A DNA stretch of 64,000 nucleotides, taken from positions 1,674,001-1,738,000 of the forward strand of contig NZ_CP034951.1 of NCBI RefSeq assembly GCF_004022485.1, read 5' to 3'. The DNA is from Aequorivita sp. H23M31 (GTDB lineage: Bacteria; Bacteroidota; Bacteroidia; Flavobacteriales; Flavobacteriaceae). The notes under the pieces are model-generated. The model did no database searches, had not been told where the DNA came from, and saw nothing but the letters and a program-made list of their open reading frames with translations. This document shows, in pieces, positions 47,458-55,432 of this stretch (positions are counted from its first letter, which is position 1; each line of letters opens with the position of its first letter). Both the position numbers and the translations under genes were made by a program.

Positions 47458-47802
47458 CTATTTTTTCAAACCTGCAACCCTCAGAGCCGAAATCTGATGC
47501 GCCCCGACCGAACGTGCCGAACGGCAGTTCGGTACGGGCGGGTATTCAGTTGCGCCACGGGGCCATTGTATGTGCTCTTTTCTCCATCTTCTTCCTGCTG
47601 CACTCTTTAAATATTTTTCTCTTATTCTAGCATCACCTCTGGTCAAATAATTTTCAGTGTGGATAAGTACCCAAGGGACAAAAGCCCTTGTTGAAGGCGT
47701 TTTTCCAGAGTTATGTTCTTTTAATCTAACTTCACAGTTTACGGTCATCCCAACGTACATCCTATTAAAACTTACGCTATAGAGAACATAAACATAATAC
47801 AT
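47458..47802 (-). CDS. GIY-YIG nuclease, copy 2, with a tRNA/palindrome-derived tail
   Basis: Protein of 114 residues; residues 1-86 are identical to copy 1. Because the pseudo-tRNA behind it carries a 40-bp palindrome that shifts the stop, the frame runs on through the palindrome and the tRNA fragment (tail EYPPVPNCRSARSV and on) to a TAG at 47458-47460. The nuclease domain itself is complete (Arg26, Glu62). The tail is very probably non-functional baggage. Confidence 0.8.
   Translation of the reverse strand: MYYVYVLYSVSFNRMYVGMTVNCEVRLKEHNSGKTPSTRAFVPWVLIHTENYLTRGDARIREKYLKSAAGRRWRKEHIQWPRGATEYPPVPNCRSARSVGAHQISALRVAGLKK
47465..47564 (-). pseudogene. tRNA-Arg fragment (unit 2) split by a 40-bp palindrome
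   Basis: Matches tRNA-Arg positions 1 to about 58 exactly, except that 47503-47542 inserts 40 bp between the D-loop and the D-stem 3' strand. It stops in the T-loop and lacks the 3' acceptor strand, so it cannot fold into tRNA. Confidence 0.9.
47503..47542. repeat. 40-bp palindromic insert in the unit 2 tRNA fragment
   Basis: Outer arms CCCGACC/GGGCGGG and inner arms CCGAAC/GTTCGG. It is GC-rich in a roughly 40% GC context. One base (A for C) differs from the copy at 47854-47893. Confidence 0.85.
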
Positions 47803-47815
47803 TTCTAACTATTTT

Positions 47816-47915
47816 TTCAAACCTGCAACCCTCAGAGCCGAAATCTGATGCGCCCCGCCCGAACGTGCCGAACGGCAGTTCGGTACGGGCGGGTATTCAG
47901 TTGCGCCACGGGGCC
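47816..47915 (-). pseudogene. tRNA-Arg fragment (unit 3) split by the same palindrome
   Basis: Same structure as 47465-47564. Its upstream flank is unique sequence with a promoter box, so this is probably the site of the original tRNA 5' end. Confidence 0.9.
47854..47893. repeat. 40-bp palindromic insert in the unit 3 tRNA fragment
   Basis: Outer arms CCCGCCC/GGGCGGG are perfect here; inner arms CCGAAC/GTTCGG. Same position in the D-loop as the unit 2 copy. Confidence 0.85.
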
Positions 47916-47930
47916 ATTGTATTCAGTGTT

Positions 47931-47938
47931 CAAAAGTA
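47931..47938 (-). promoter_or_regulatory. Likely native tRNA-Arg promoter, now in front of the array
   Basis: Minus strand TACTTTTG, an exact TAnnTTTG box, 16 nt before the 5' end of the unit 3 tRNA fragment. No similar box was seen in front of the intact tRNA. Weak -33. Confidence 0.6.
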
Positions 47939-48003
47939 TTTCTTTTTGAAATGGTTAAAAGGAAATAAATAAAAATTTATTAACCTTTCTTATTAAATAT
48001 TTT

Positions 48004-48453
48004 CTAAGAAAGTCGGGATTTTACGATTGTGGATATAGTTTTACCGTCCGCTTTTCCTGCAAGTTCAGTGCTAACTGCACCCATTACCTTACCCATATCT
48101 GCCATCCCGCTGGCCTCTGTTTCCGCAATAATTCTATCCACGATTACAATTATGTCCTCTTCACTCATTTGCTGGGGTAGGAACTGCTCTATTATCTTCG
48201 CCTGGGCCATCTCGGGTTCGGCGAGATCAGAACGACCTTGCTCTTGGTAGATAGCTGCACTGTCCTTTCGTTGCTTTACCTGCTTCTGAAGTAACTTCAT
48301 CTCCTCTGCTTCACTAAGTTCCTTTTTGGAACCTGTTTCAGTCTGTGCCAATAGAAGAGCTGATTTTACCGCACGCAACGCTTCTAAAGATTGGGTATCC
48401 TTTGACTTCATTGCGACTTTCATCGCCTCCATTACCTTTTCCTGTAAGCTCAT
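48004..48453 (-). CDS. yqeY: GatB/YqeY-domain protein
   Basis: Protein of 149 residues that matches the YqeY family (SLQEKVMEAMKVAMKSKDTQ, LEALRAVKSALL, AKIIEQFLPQQMSEEDI, MGKVMGAVSTELAGKADGKT). This domain resembles the tail of the amidotransferase subunit GatB, which binds tRNA; the free-standing role is not established. Downstream of ftsZ, an order I recall from other Bacteroidota. A ftsZ terminator lies between, so it has its own transcript. Confidence 0.92.
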   Translation of the reverse strand: MSLQEKVMEAMKVAMKSKDTQSLEALRAVKSALLLAQTETGSKKELSEAEEMKLLQKQVKQRKDSAAIYQEQGRSDLAEPEMAQAKIIEQFLPQQMSEEDIIVIVDRIIAETEASGMADMGKVMGAVSTELAGKADGKTISTIVKSRLS

Positions 48454-48696
48454 TTCACGTTTTTAATAGAGTGCGAATATACTCAATAAACACGAAATCG
48501 AGAACAGTATTATTTAGAAAATTAATTATTATTGGCCGATTTAAGGAACAAAAATATCCCAAAATCCCAAGATTGAAATTCTATATGGACCCTGTAAAAT
48601 CTTGACGCTTGCACTAAAAATCCATATTTAAACAACCTCAAAAAAAAACCCGTAAACCATTAAAGATATACGGGTCTCACTTAAATCAAGAATCAA
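48454..48696. other. Spacer between ftsZ and yqeY
   Basis: Contains the ftsZ terminator (48640-48675) and otherwise AT-rich sequence with no clear promoter box for yqeY. Confidence 0.5.
48640..48675 (-). terminator. Rho-independent terminator of the dcw cluster, behind ftsZ
   Basis: Minus strand ACCCGTA, loop, TTACGGGTTTTTTTTT, 21 bp after the ftsZ stop. Confidence 0.85.
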
Positions 48697-50655
48697 TTAA
48701 TCAACATTATCGTGCAAGTAGGAGTTGTTTTTTCGCAATTCAATTCCGTCATCTTCACTATTTACCGAAGTTCTGGAAATTTTGGAATCCTGCTGAGGTT
48801 CGCTCAGGTCGATACCCATCCTTTTATACGCTGGTTGCTTCTCAATCTCATCAATGCGAGAAGGGCTATTTTTAAATTTATAATTGAACTCTTTCATTTT
48901 TCGCTTTCTTTCCTCGGTCCGATCCCGAAGTAATTGCGAAATTGGAGAATTCATAGGATCAGCATCCTTTTGGTTCACATCTCGTGTAGGTTCTGCCACC
49001 GTCCTCTTTTCAAAAACGATATCCTCGTCTTCAGGAACATTTTTGGGTTTTGGTTTGGCAGAATTCAAAAAATTTTCAACTTCCTGATAATCATCCAAAC
49101 TATAACGCTTTATGCCATCTCCGGAAACTTCAGTAATAGGTATAATCTCCACGTGGCTGTGGACTTCAATTTCATTTGGATTATCATAATTTGAAGCCGA
49201 TCTTTTTTCTGATTCAGCCACTTTCTTATTGTGGTTTATTGGAAGGTCAAACATCAAAATCTGATCTTCTTCCCCCTTCTCTACTTCATCAGAAATCTGA
49301 AATACTTCCTCACGTTTGGGCGCTTCAACAATTATGAATTCATTTACATTAACTTTATTAATTTCAACTTGATCGAATTCCTCGATTTTTTTTACCTGCA
49401 CCTCTTCATACGAAATATCTAAATTCCGAAGTAGTTCCGTAGTTTCAATATACCCTTCAAATGGTAAAGGTTTTTCAATTTCAACCTCGTCAAAAAGGGT
49501 GTGTCGGATTATCGGTTGTCCGTGTGGCTTAGGCTGTTCCCCATTATTTTTTTTGGGAAGGAAAACAGCACCTCCTGTGGATTTGGGAGTGAGGGTTTGT
49601 TCCGCCCTTTGGTCATCCTCCAGCGTATGGATTATTTTTTTTGATTCGGTATTGACGATTTCGTTTTGCTGTTCTACATCAAAGCCCGTAGCAATCACTG
49701 TAATAGAGATGGAACCATCCAGCTCTTCGTCTTCGCCCACGCCCATAATAATATTTGCACTGTGCCCAGCTTCATCCTGAATATGATCACTGATTTCTCC
49801 AATTTCATCAATGGTAATTTCATCGGAACCTGAAACAATTAACAGCAAGACATTTTTAGCGCCTCTTATTTTGTTATCGTTCAACAAAGGCGAATCGAGC
49901 GCTTTGGTAATGGCCTCTTTTGCTCTGTTTCCTCCTGAAGCTGTAGAACTTCCCATTATGGCTGTTCCACTATTGGAAAGAACCGTTTTGGCATCGCGAA
50001 GGTCTATGTTCTGTGTATAGTGATGGGTTATAACTTCGGCAATTCCACGAGCAGCCGTGGCCAGAACCTCATCGGCCTTGGAAAATCCAGCTTTAAAGCC
50101 CAGATTTCCATATACATCACGTAATTTATTATTATTGATAATTACCAATGAATCCACATTCTGGCGCAGCTTTTCCACACCAAGCAAGGCTTGTTCATTT
50201 CTGGTTTTCCCCTCAAAGGAAAAAGGTATTGTGACGATACCCACAGTAAGAATATCCATATCCTTTGCCATTTTGGCTATAATGGGCGCAGCACCTGTAC
50301 CAGTTCCCCCACCCATACCCGCAGTGATGAAAATCATTTTGGTATTGGTGGTTAGCATACTTTGTATCTCTTCTATACTCTCCACCGCGGACTGTTCCCC
50401 CACTTTTGGGTTTGCTCCCGCGCCCATTCCTTCAGTTAAGGAAACTCCAAGTTGTATTTTTACGGGAACCGGGCTGTTTTCCAGCGCCTGGGAATCAGTA
50501 TTACAAATTACGAAATCAACCCCTTTTATGCCCTGTTTAAACATGTGATTGATAGCGTTGCTTCCACCGCCCCCCACACCTATCACCTTGATAACGTGCG
50601 ATTGGTTTTTGGGCAGATCGAATGAAATGTTGTCAAATTCTGTTGTGCTGCTCAT
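48697..50655 (-). CDS. ftsZ: Cell division protein FtsZ
   Basis: Tubulin-like GTPase of 652 residues that forms the Z-ring. The GTPase domain has VIGVGGGGSNAINHM (24-38) and the tubulin signature GGGTGTG (115-121), with the T7 loop NVDSLVIINN nearby and NLRDAKTVLSNSG further on. After about residue 325 comes a ~290-residue acidic linker, far longer than in E. coli, as is usual in Bacteroidota. A conserved C-terminal peptide KQPAYKRMGIDLSEP lies near 612; a further ~35 residues follow. Last gene of the dcw cluster, with its own terminator. Confidence 0.97.
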   Translation of the reverse strand: MSSTTEFDNISFDLPKNQSHVIKVIGVGGGGSNAINHMFKQGIKGVDFVICNTDSQALENSPVPVKIQLGVSLTEGMGAGANPKVGEQSAVESIEEIQSMLTTNTKMIFITAGMGGGTGTGAAPIIAKMAKDMDILTVGIVTIPFSFEGKTRNEQALLGVEKLRQNVDSLVIINNNKLRDVYGNLGFKAGFSKADEVLATAARGIAEVITHHYTQNIDLRDAKTVLSNSGTAIMGSSTASGGNRAKEAITKALDSPLLNDNKIRGAKNVLLLIVSGSDEITIDEIGEISDHIQDEAGHSANIIMGVGEDEELDGSISITVIATGFDVEQQNEIVNTESKKIIHTLEDDQRAEQTLTPKSTGGAVFLPKKNNGEQPKPHGQPIIRHTLFDEVEIEKPLPFEGYIETTELLRNLDISYEEVQVKKIEEFDQVEINKVNVNEFIIVEAPKREEVFQISDEVEKGEEDQILMFDLPINHNKKVAESEKRSASNYDNPNEIEVHSHVEIIPITEVSGDGIKRYSLDDYQEVENFLNSAKPKPKNVPEDEDIVFEKRTVAEPTRDVNQKDADPMNSPISQLLRDRTEERKRKMKEFNYKFKNSPSRIDEIEKQPAYKRMGIDLSEPQQDSKISRTSVNSEDDGIELRKNNSYLHDNVD

Positions 50656-50754
50656 AATTCTATTTTTTAATGCAATTTTTATTTTTTATTCCTCCTATTC
50701 CTAAAACCGCTCTTAGCATCGTGGCACGATGAATCGCGGTACTCATCTTAAAGT

Positions 50755-52107
50755 CTACTCGGCGTTATCTAGAAATTCTTTAAACTTCTCCGCCCATTTG
50801 TCAAAAAATCGTTTTCGGTTTTTTGGCTCTGCATCTTTTTCCTTTTCCTCTTCATGCTCCATACTCTCCTGAGGAATTTCATGTTCACTTCCTTCCTCCG
50901 TATCGGGGTAGTGGTGTGGAAACCGCTTCATAAGAGAGGATTTCTCCTTGCTTTCCAAACTGTTAAGCACTAACCCTACGGCAGTTGCATAAGCAGGACT
51001 GGTAGTCTCCTCATCACTGTCCCCAGCCAAATGCTCATTTGGATACCCAATGCGCGTGTCCATACCGGTTATGTATTCAACAAGTTGTTTAATATGTTGC
51101 AATTGTGCCCCGCCACCGGTTAATACTATGCCCGCAATAAGTTTCTTTTTCTGCTCTTCGTGACCGTAATTCTTAATTTCCATATACGCTTGCTCGATAA
51201 TTTCTATCACGCGCGCATGGATAATCTTTGAAAGATTTTTTAAACTTATTTCTTTGGGTTCTCTGCCTCTTAAACCTGGAATGGAAACAATTTCATTGTC
51301 TTTATTCTCTCCTGGCCACGCAGAACCAAATTTTATTTTAAGTAACTCCGCCTGTTTTTCTATAATTGAACAGCCCTCTTTAATATCTTCGGTGATTACA
51401 TTTCCACCAAATGGAATGACTGCTGTATGTCTAATAATACCATCCTTAAATATGGCTAGATCTGTGGTTCCACCTCCTATATCTATCAAAGCTACTCCTG
51501 CTTCCTTTTCTTCTTGACTGAGCACAGCTTTTGCAGATGCCAAGGGTTCCAAGGTTATTGCAGAAAGTTCCAGACCAGCACTCTTAATACATCTGCCCAC
51601 ATTTCTAATGGAGGCTACCTGACCTACAACTACGTGAAAATTAGCTTCCAATCTCGCACCGTACATTCCGATGGGCTCCTTTATTTCGGCCTGTCCATCC
51701 ACCTTGTAATCCTGTGGCAATACGTGTAAAATCTCTTCTCCCGGGAGCATTACCAGTTTATGGACCTGATTGCACAGACGATCGATATCATCTTCACTAA
51801 TTACCTCTTCACCGTCTGCACGGGTAATATAATCGCTATGCTGAAGACTTCTTATGTGCTGGCCGGCAATACCAACCACCACTTCCTTTATTTTCATTCC
51901 TGAAGCCGTTTCTGCATCTTGTACCGCTTGCTGTATGGATTGAATGGTTTGGGTAATATTATTCACTACACCTCGGTGTACGCCCAAACTTTTGGCTTTA
52001 CCGATTCCCAAAACCTCCATTTTGCCATAATCGTTTTTTCGTCCGATCATGGCCACAATCTTGGTTGTTCCAATATCAAGTCCTACCGCAATATTATCTT
52101 TTTCCAT
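50755..52107 (-). CDS. ftsA: Cell division protein FtsA
   Basis: Actin-like ATPase of 450 residues that anchors FtsZ to the membrane. Phosphate-1 motif VGLDIGTTKIVAMIG (8-22), SHS2/1C insertion (about 80-165), phosphate-2 ALIDIGGGTTDLAIF, and adenosine motif IVLTGGGAQLQHI. An acidic linker (about 390-430) leads to the C-terminal amphipathic helix FDKWAEKFKEFLDNAE. Overlaps ftsQ by 14 bp. Confidence 0.97.
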   Translation of the reverse strand: MEKDNIAVGLDIGTTKIVAMIGRKNDYGKMEVLGIGKAKSLGVHRGVVNNITQTIQSIQQAVQDAETASGMKIKEVVVGIAGQHIRSLQHSDYITRADGEEVISEDDIDRLCNQVHKLVMLPGEEILHVLPQDYKVDGQAEIKEPIGMYGARLEANFHVVVGQVASIRNVGRCIKSAGLELSAITLEPLASAKAVLSQEEKEAGVALIDIGGGTTDLAIFKDGIIRHTAVIPFGGNVITEDIKEGCSIIEKQAELLKIKFGSAWPGENKDNEIVSIPGLRGREPKEISLKNLSKIIHARVIEIIEQAYMEIKNYGHEEQKKKLIAGIVLTGGGAQLQHIKQLVEYITGMDTRIGYPNEHLAGDSDEETTSPAYATAVGLVLNSLESKEKSSLMKRFPHHYPDTEEGSEHEIPQESMEHEEEKEKDAEPKNRKRFFDKWAEKFKEFLDNAE

Positions 52108-52837
52108 GGCCTATCTTTTTTGTGGCTATTACCTGATTATCGAACTTCAGGTTCACCTTTTCATACCCATAAAGAGTACTATCTTGTTGTGTTTTTTTAT
52201 AAAATGCTTTAAAATTCTGAAACTTATTTTCAATAGCCACTGGCTTTCCGAAAAGCACCTTTAGATCGGTTTTCCGCAGCTCCAATTCAATCTCTCCATT
52301 TTCCCTTCCATTTAACCCTACCACGATCTTCTCCATAAAATCGTCCTGCCTAATATGAAGCAACAGGGGGGTTATTTCCTCTAAATCATTTTCTGAAATT
52401 CCGGTAATTATCGGCACTCGGGCGGAATACACATCGGACAGTGGCATCATTTTTCCGTCCGCGTCTAAATAATAATCCTGTCCCAGCCGCTGGGAGGATA
52501 CTCTTCCAATGGGGTCACGTTGTTCTATCCTGGCTCCAAGGACTCCATCTATGGTAAGAAACACTTCTGCCTGGCGAATCATGGGATTTTCTCGTAACCG
52601 TTTTTCCATTTCTTTCAAAACTAAAGTTTCTTTCCCTACGTCCGTAACCTCCACTTCTTTTTGTATCAACAATTTATTAACTGTTTCGTAGGTGATAAAA
52701 GGAGCATTTCCGTTAATGAATTCCACCTCCAGCTTGGCCAGGTTCCTCTTGTCATTCCGTTTTTGACCGAAGCTATAAAGAAATACCAACAGCCCCAGAA
52801 GAACTACGAATTTTAATATTTCAATTGCCCGTTTCAT
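52094..52837 (-). CDS. ftsQ: Cell division protein FtsQ
   Basis: Protein of 247 residues, with one N-terminal membrane helix (about 8-25), a POTRA-like domain (about 35-105) and the FtsQ beta domain with LGQDYYLDADGKMMPLSD. It links FtsL/FtsB to the divisome in the periplasm. Sequence is weakly conserved; the position between murC and ftsA supports the call. Overlaps murC by 17 bp. Confidence 0.9.
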   Translation of the reverse strand: MKRAIEILKFVVLLGLLVFLYSFGQKRNDKRNLAKLEVEFINGNAPFITYETVNKLLIQKEVEVTDVGKETLVLKEMEKRLRENPMIRQAEVFLTIDGVLGARIEQRDPIGRVSSQRLGQDYYLDADGKMMPLSDVYSARVPIITGISENDLEEITPLLLHIRQDDFMEKIVVGLNGRENGEIELELRKTDLKVLFGKPVAIENKFQNFKAFYKKTQQDSTLYGYEKVNLKFDNQVIATKKIGHGKR

Positions 52838-54182
52838 ACCGCAATTTTTTAGTTATTGAACTTACTTCAGCTCCAATATCTCCAGCACCTACCAGTAATT
52901 TTATTCTACATTTAGACTTTAATAAAATCTCTGGCAGTGCCGACTTAAAAACCAATCGCTTACTATAAGCCTCCACTTGATCCAAAAGCCACTGTGAGGT
53001 AATTCCGTCAATTGGTTCTTCTCTGGCAGGATAAATATCCAAAAGAACCACCTCGTCAAACTGGGAAAGACTTTTTGCGAATGCTTGTCCAAAATCTCGA
53101 GTCCGACTGAACAAATGTGGCTGGAAAACAATCTGCTTGCAATCTTCAGGATACATTTCATCAACTGCCTGAAAAAGAGCATCAAGCTCAGTGGGATGGT
53201 GTGCGTAATCGTCTATTAAAACAAGATTATCTGTTCTAATTTTATATGAAAACCTTCTTTTAACACCGCGGAAACTGGCTAGAGCTTCGGGCAGACAATC
53301 TTTTGATGCGCCAGCTCTTAATGCCATTCCCAAAGCCATAACGGCATTTAAAAGATTATGTCGTCCAGGTAAAAGATAAGTGAGATTATTCAACCTTAGA
53401 TTTGGAGTTTTTAAATCGAAACAATAAGCCCCATCTACAATCCGAATATTTTGTGCCTCATAATCGGCAGCCTCCTCAACGGCAACGGTCATCCCCAATA
53501 ATGGCAAGTCATTTTTAATAAATACATTCTCCTCCTTATCCACTAATCTCGAAAAAGTCAAGAAGGCATTATTAACTTCCATAGCATCTCCATAAATATC
53601 CAAATGGTCCGCGTCCATTGAAGTAACGCAGGCGATATCCGGCGTTAGCTGAAGAAAGGATCTATCAAATTCATCCGCTTCTACAACCATAATTTGACTT
53701 CCACGGAATATGAAGTTGGAATTATAATTTTCTGCAATTCCACCCAAAAAAGCGGTAACGGGCATATTACATTCAGCCATTAGATGACCCAAAATAGCAG
53801 AAGTTGTGGTTTTACCATGAGTACCTGCCACGGCTAAGCAAAGACTGTTTTTTGAAATGATGCCTAACAGTTCTGCGCGTTTAACAATTTCGAACCCTTC
53901 GGAATAGAAAAATTTCAAAATTGAATTATTCTGTGACACAGCAGGGGTGCGAACGACCAAAACATTTTCCTTTGAAAGTACACCTTTTGGAATTTCAGAA
54001 ACAGCATCCAAAAATACTACTGGAATTCCTTCTGAAATTAATTCATCGGTTAACTCGGTGGAGGTTTTGTCATAGCCATAAACATTTTTACCCAGCATTT
54101 TGAAATATCGCGCAAGAGCACTCATTCCAATGCCACCGATTCCAACGAAATAAAGGGTTTCTATGTTTTCTAGGTTAGTCAA
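52821..54182 (-). CDS. murC: UDP-N-acetylmuramate-L-alanine ligase
   Basis: Mur ligase of 453 residues, first amino-acid addition in peptidoglycan precursor synthesis (UDP-MurNAc plus L-Ala plus ATP). Rossmann-type start FVGIGGIGMSALA (12-24), ATP loop GTHGKTT (120-126), central VEADEFDRSFLQL, and the C-terminal domain with IDDYAHHPTELDAL. The start is TTG at 54182; no ATG precedes the conserved fold. The 85-bp spacer towards murG holds a TTTGTTGTTT word-repeat. Confidence 0.96.
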   Translation of the reverse strand: MTNLENIETLYFVGIGGIGMSALARYFKMLGKNVYGYDKTSTELTDELISEGIPVVFLDAVSEIPKGVLSKENVLVVRTPAVSQNNSILKFFYSEGFEIVKRAELLGIISKNSLCLAVAGTHGKTTTSAILGHLMAECNMPVTAFLGGIAENYNSNFIFRGSQIMVVEADEFDRSFLQLTPDIACVTSMDADHLDIYGDAMEVNNAFLTFSRLVDKEENVFIKNDLPLLGMTVAVEEAADYEAQNIRIVDGAYCFDLKTPNLRLNNLTYLLPGRHNLLNAVMALGMALRAGASKDCLPEALASFRGVKRRFSYKIRTDNLVLIDDYAHHPTELDALFQAVDEMYPEDCKQIVFQPHLFSRTRDFGQAFAKSLSQFDEVVLLDIYPAREEPIDGITSQWLLDQVEAYSKRLVFKSALPEILLKSKCRIKLLVGAGDIGAEVSSITKKLRYETGN

Positions 54183-54192
54183 AGTTTATAAA

Positions 54193-54230
54193 TGTTTGTT
54201 GTTTATGGTTTGTGGCTTTTAAAGTTTTTA
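54193..54230. repeat. TTTGTTG-type word-repeat between murG and murC
   Basis: Reads TTTGTTGTTTATGGTTTGTG and on. Similar wording occurs between murD and ftsW (56629-56663). Confidence 0.5.
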
Positions 54231-54267
54231 TTCTGAAGCGATTTCTAGAAAATTGTTCATTCACTTC

Positions 54268-55359
54268 TCAATTGCTTTTCATTAATTTCTCGATCTCTAC
54301 TATAATATCTCTGGTCGCGTTGGGTTTTGCCAGCTCCTTAATATTCCCCGACAAAATTTTTTGTTGCTCTTCGGAAGAAAGCAAATCCGAAAATTTTGTA
54401 TCAAAACTGTCATCCAATTCATTTTCTCTTATCAATATGGCAGCTTCTTTTTCTGCCACAGAAAGCGCATTTTTCGTTTGGTGATCTTCAGCGACATTGG
54501 GCGAGGGAATAAAAATTACTGGTTTTCCTACCAAACAAAGTTCCGATACAGATAAAGCCCCTGCCCTAGAAATTATAAAATCCCCGGCTGCGTAGGCCAG
54601 ATCCATTCTATTTAAAAACGCGTGTATTTTCACATTGGCATTCTCTATGTCCTTATACACAAGTTCGTAATATTTACCACATTGCCAGATTACCTGTAAA
54701 TTGTGTTTTTCAAAAAGAGGCAATGACTTTTCTATCAATTCGTTTATTCTCTTCGCGCCCAGGCTCCCACCCAATACAAGGAGTGTTTTTTTGTCTTTGT
54801 CCAATTTGAAAAATTGAAGCGCTTCCTCTTTCTTTTCAGAAATATCCAACAAATCCTGCCTAACCGGATTTCCTGTAAATCGAATTTTTTCAGCGGGAAA
54901 AAATTTCTCCATCCCTTCATAAGCAACACAAATGCTCTTGGCACTGCCACTAAGCCACTTATTTGTGATGCCTGCGTAGCTGTTCTGTTCTTGGATCAAA
55001 CAGGGAATTTTTTTTAATGATGCCATTCGCAATAATGGAGCGCTGGCGTACCCCCCGGTTCCAATAGCGACATCTGCTCTAAAATTCTTTAAAATAGTAT
55101 TGGATTTTGCCAAGCTTGAAACCAACTTTAAAGGAAATGCGAGATTTTGAATTGAAAGACTACGCTGTAACCCTGAAATCCAAAGTCCTTTGATGCGATA
55201 ACCTGCTTGGGGAACTTTTTCCATTTCCATCCTATCCTTTGATCCCACGAACAAAAATTCGGCTTCAGGATACCGAGATTTCAATTCGTCCGCAATGGCA
55301 ATAGCGGGATAGATATGTCCTCCCGTTCCGCCGCCTGATATGATGAATTTTGGTTTCAA
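54268..55359 (-). CDS. murG: UDP-GlcNAc transferase MurG (lipid II synthase)
   Basis: GT28 glycosyltransferase of 363 residues that adds GlcNAc to lipid I at the inner face of the membrane. N-terminal G-loop [20 protein letters not shown] (7-26), C-terminal G-loops [15 protein letters not shown], and the nucleotide-binding [20 protein letters not shown]. The start is TTG at 55359. Confidence 0.97.
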   Translation of the reverse strand: MKPKFIISGGGTGGHIYPAIAIADELKSRYPEAEFLFVGSKDRMEMEKVPQAGYRIKGLWISGLQRSLSIQNLAFPLKLVSSLAKSNTILKNFRADVAIGTGGYASAPLLRMASLKKIPCLIQEQNSYAGITNKWLSGSAKSICVAYEGMEKFFPAEKIRFTGNPVRQDLLDISEKKEEALQFFKLDKDKKTLLVLGGSLGAKRINELIEKSLPLFEKHNLQVIWQCGKYYELVYKDIENANVKIHAFLNRMDLAYAAGDFIISRAGALSVSELCLVGKPVIFIPSPNVAEDHQTKNALSVAEKEAAILIRENELDDSFDTKFSDLLSSEEQQKILSGNIKELAKPNATRDIIVEIEKLMKSN

Positions 55360-55432
55360 TTATTTACTTATTTTCAGATTCTTCTTTTAAATCTCGTATT
55401 AATATTCCTAAGACGAAAAATTTACGTCAATG

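Larger units (their letters stand above)
47154..47922. repeat. Tandem array of tRNA fragment plus GIY-YIG units (2.3 copies)
   Basis: Unit 1 spans 47154-47464 (311 bp), unit 2 spans 47465-47815 (351 bp) and a partial unit 3 spans 47816-47922. Each contains tRNA-Arg positions 1 to about 58, and the full units also contain a GIY-YIG ORF. Units 2 and 3 have a 40-bp palindrome inside the tRNA part; unit 1 lacks it. The two GIY-YIG copies differ by one silent base in the stretches compared, so duplication is recent. The join in units 2 and 3 is at the T-loop (GGTTTGA then AAAAATAG). Confidence 0.92.

Noticed and set aside
47140..47922. Group I intron with homing endonuclease in tRNA-Arg
   Set aside because: The intact tRNA is uninterrupted, the broken copies are interrupted in the D-loop by only 40 bp, and no intron core is visible.
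47154..47922. CRISPR array
   Set aside because: Units are 311-351 bp with coding content, not short repeats with unique spacers; no cas genes are present.
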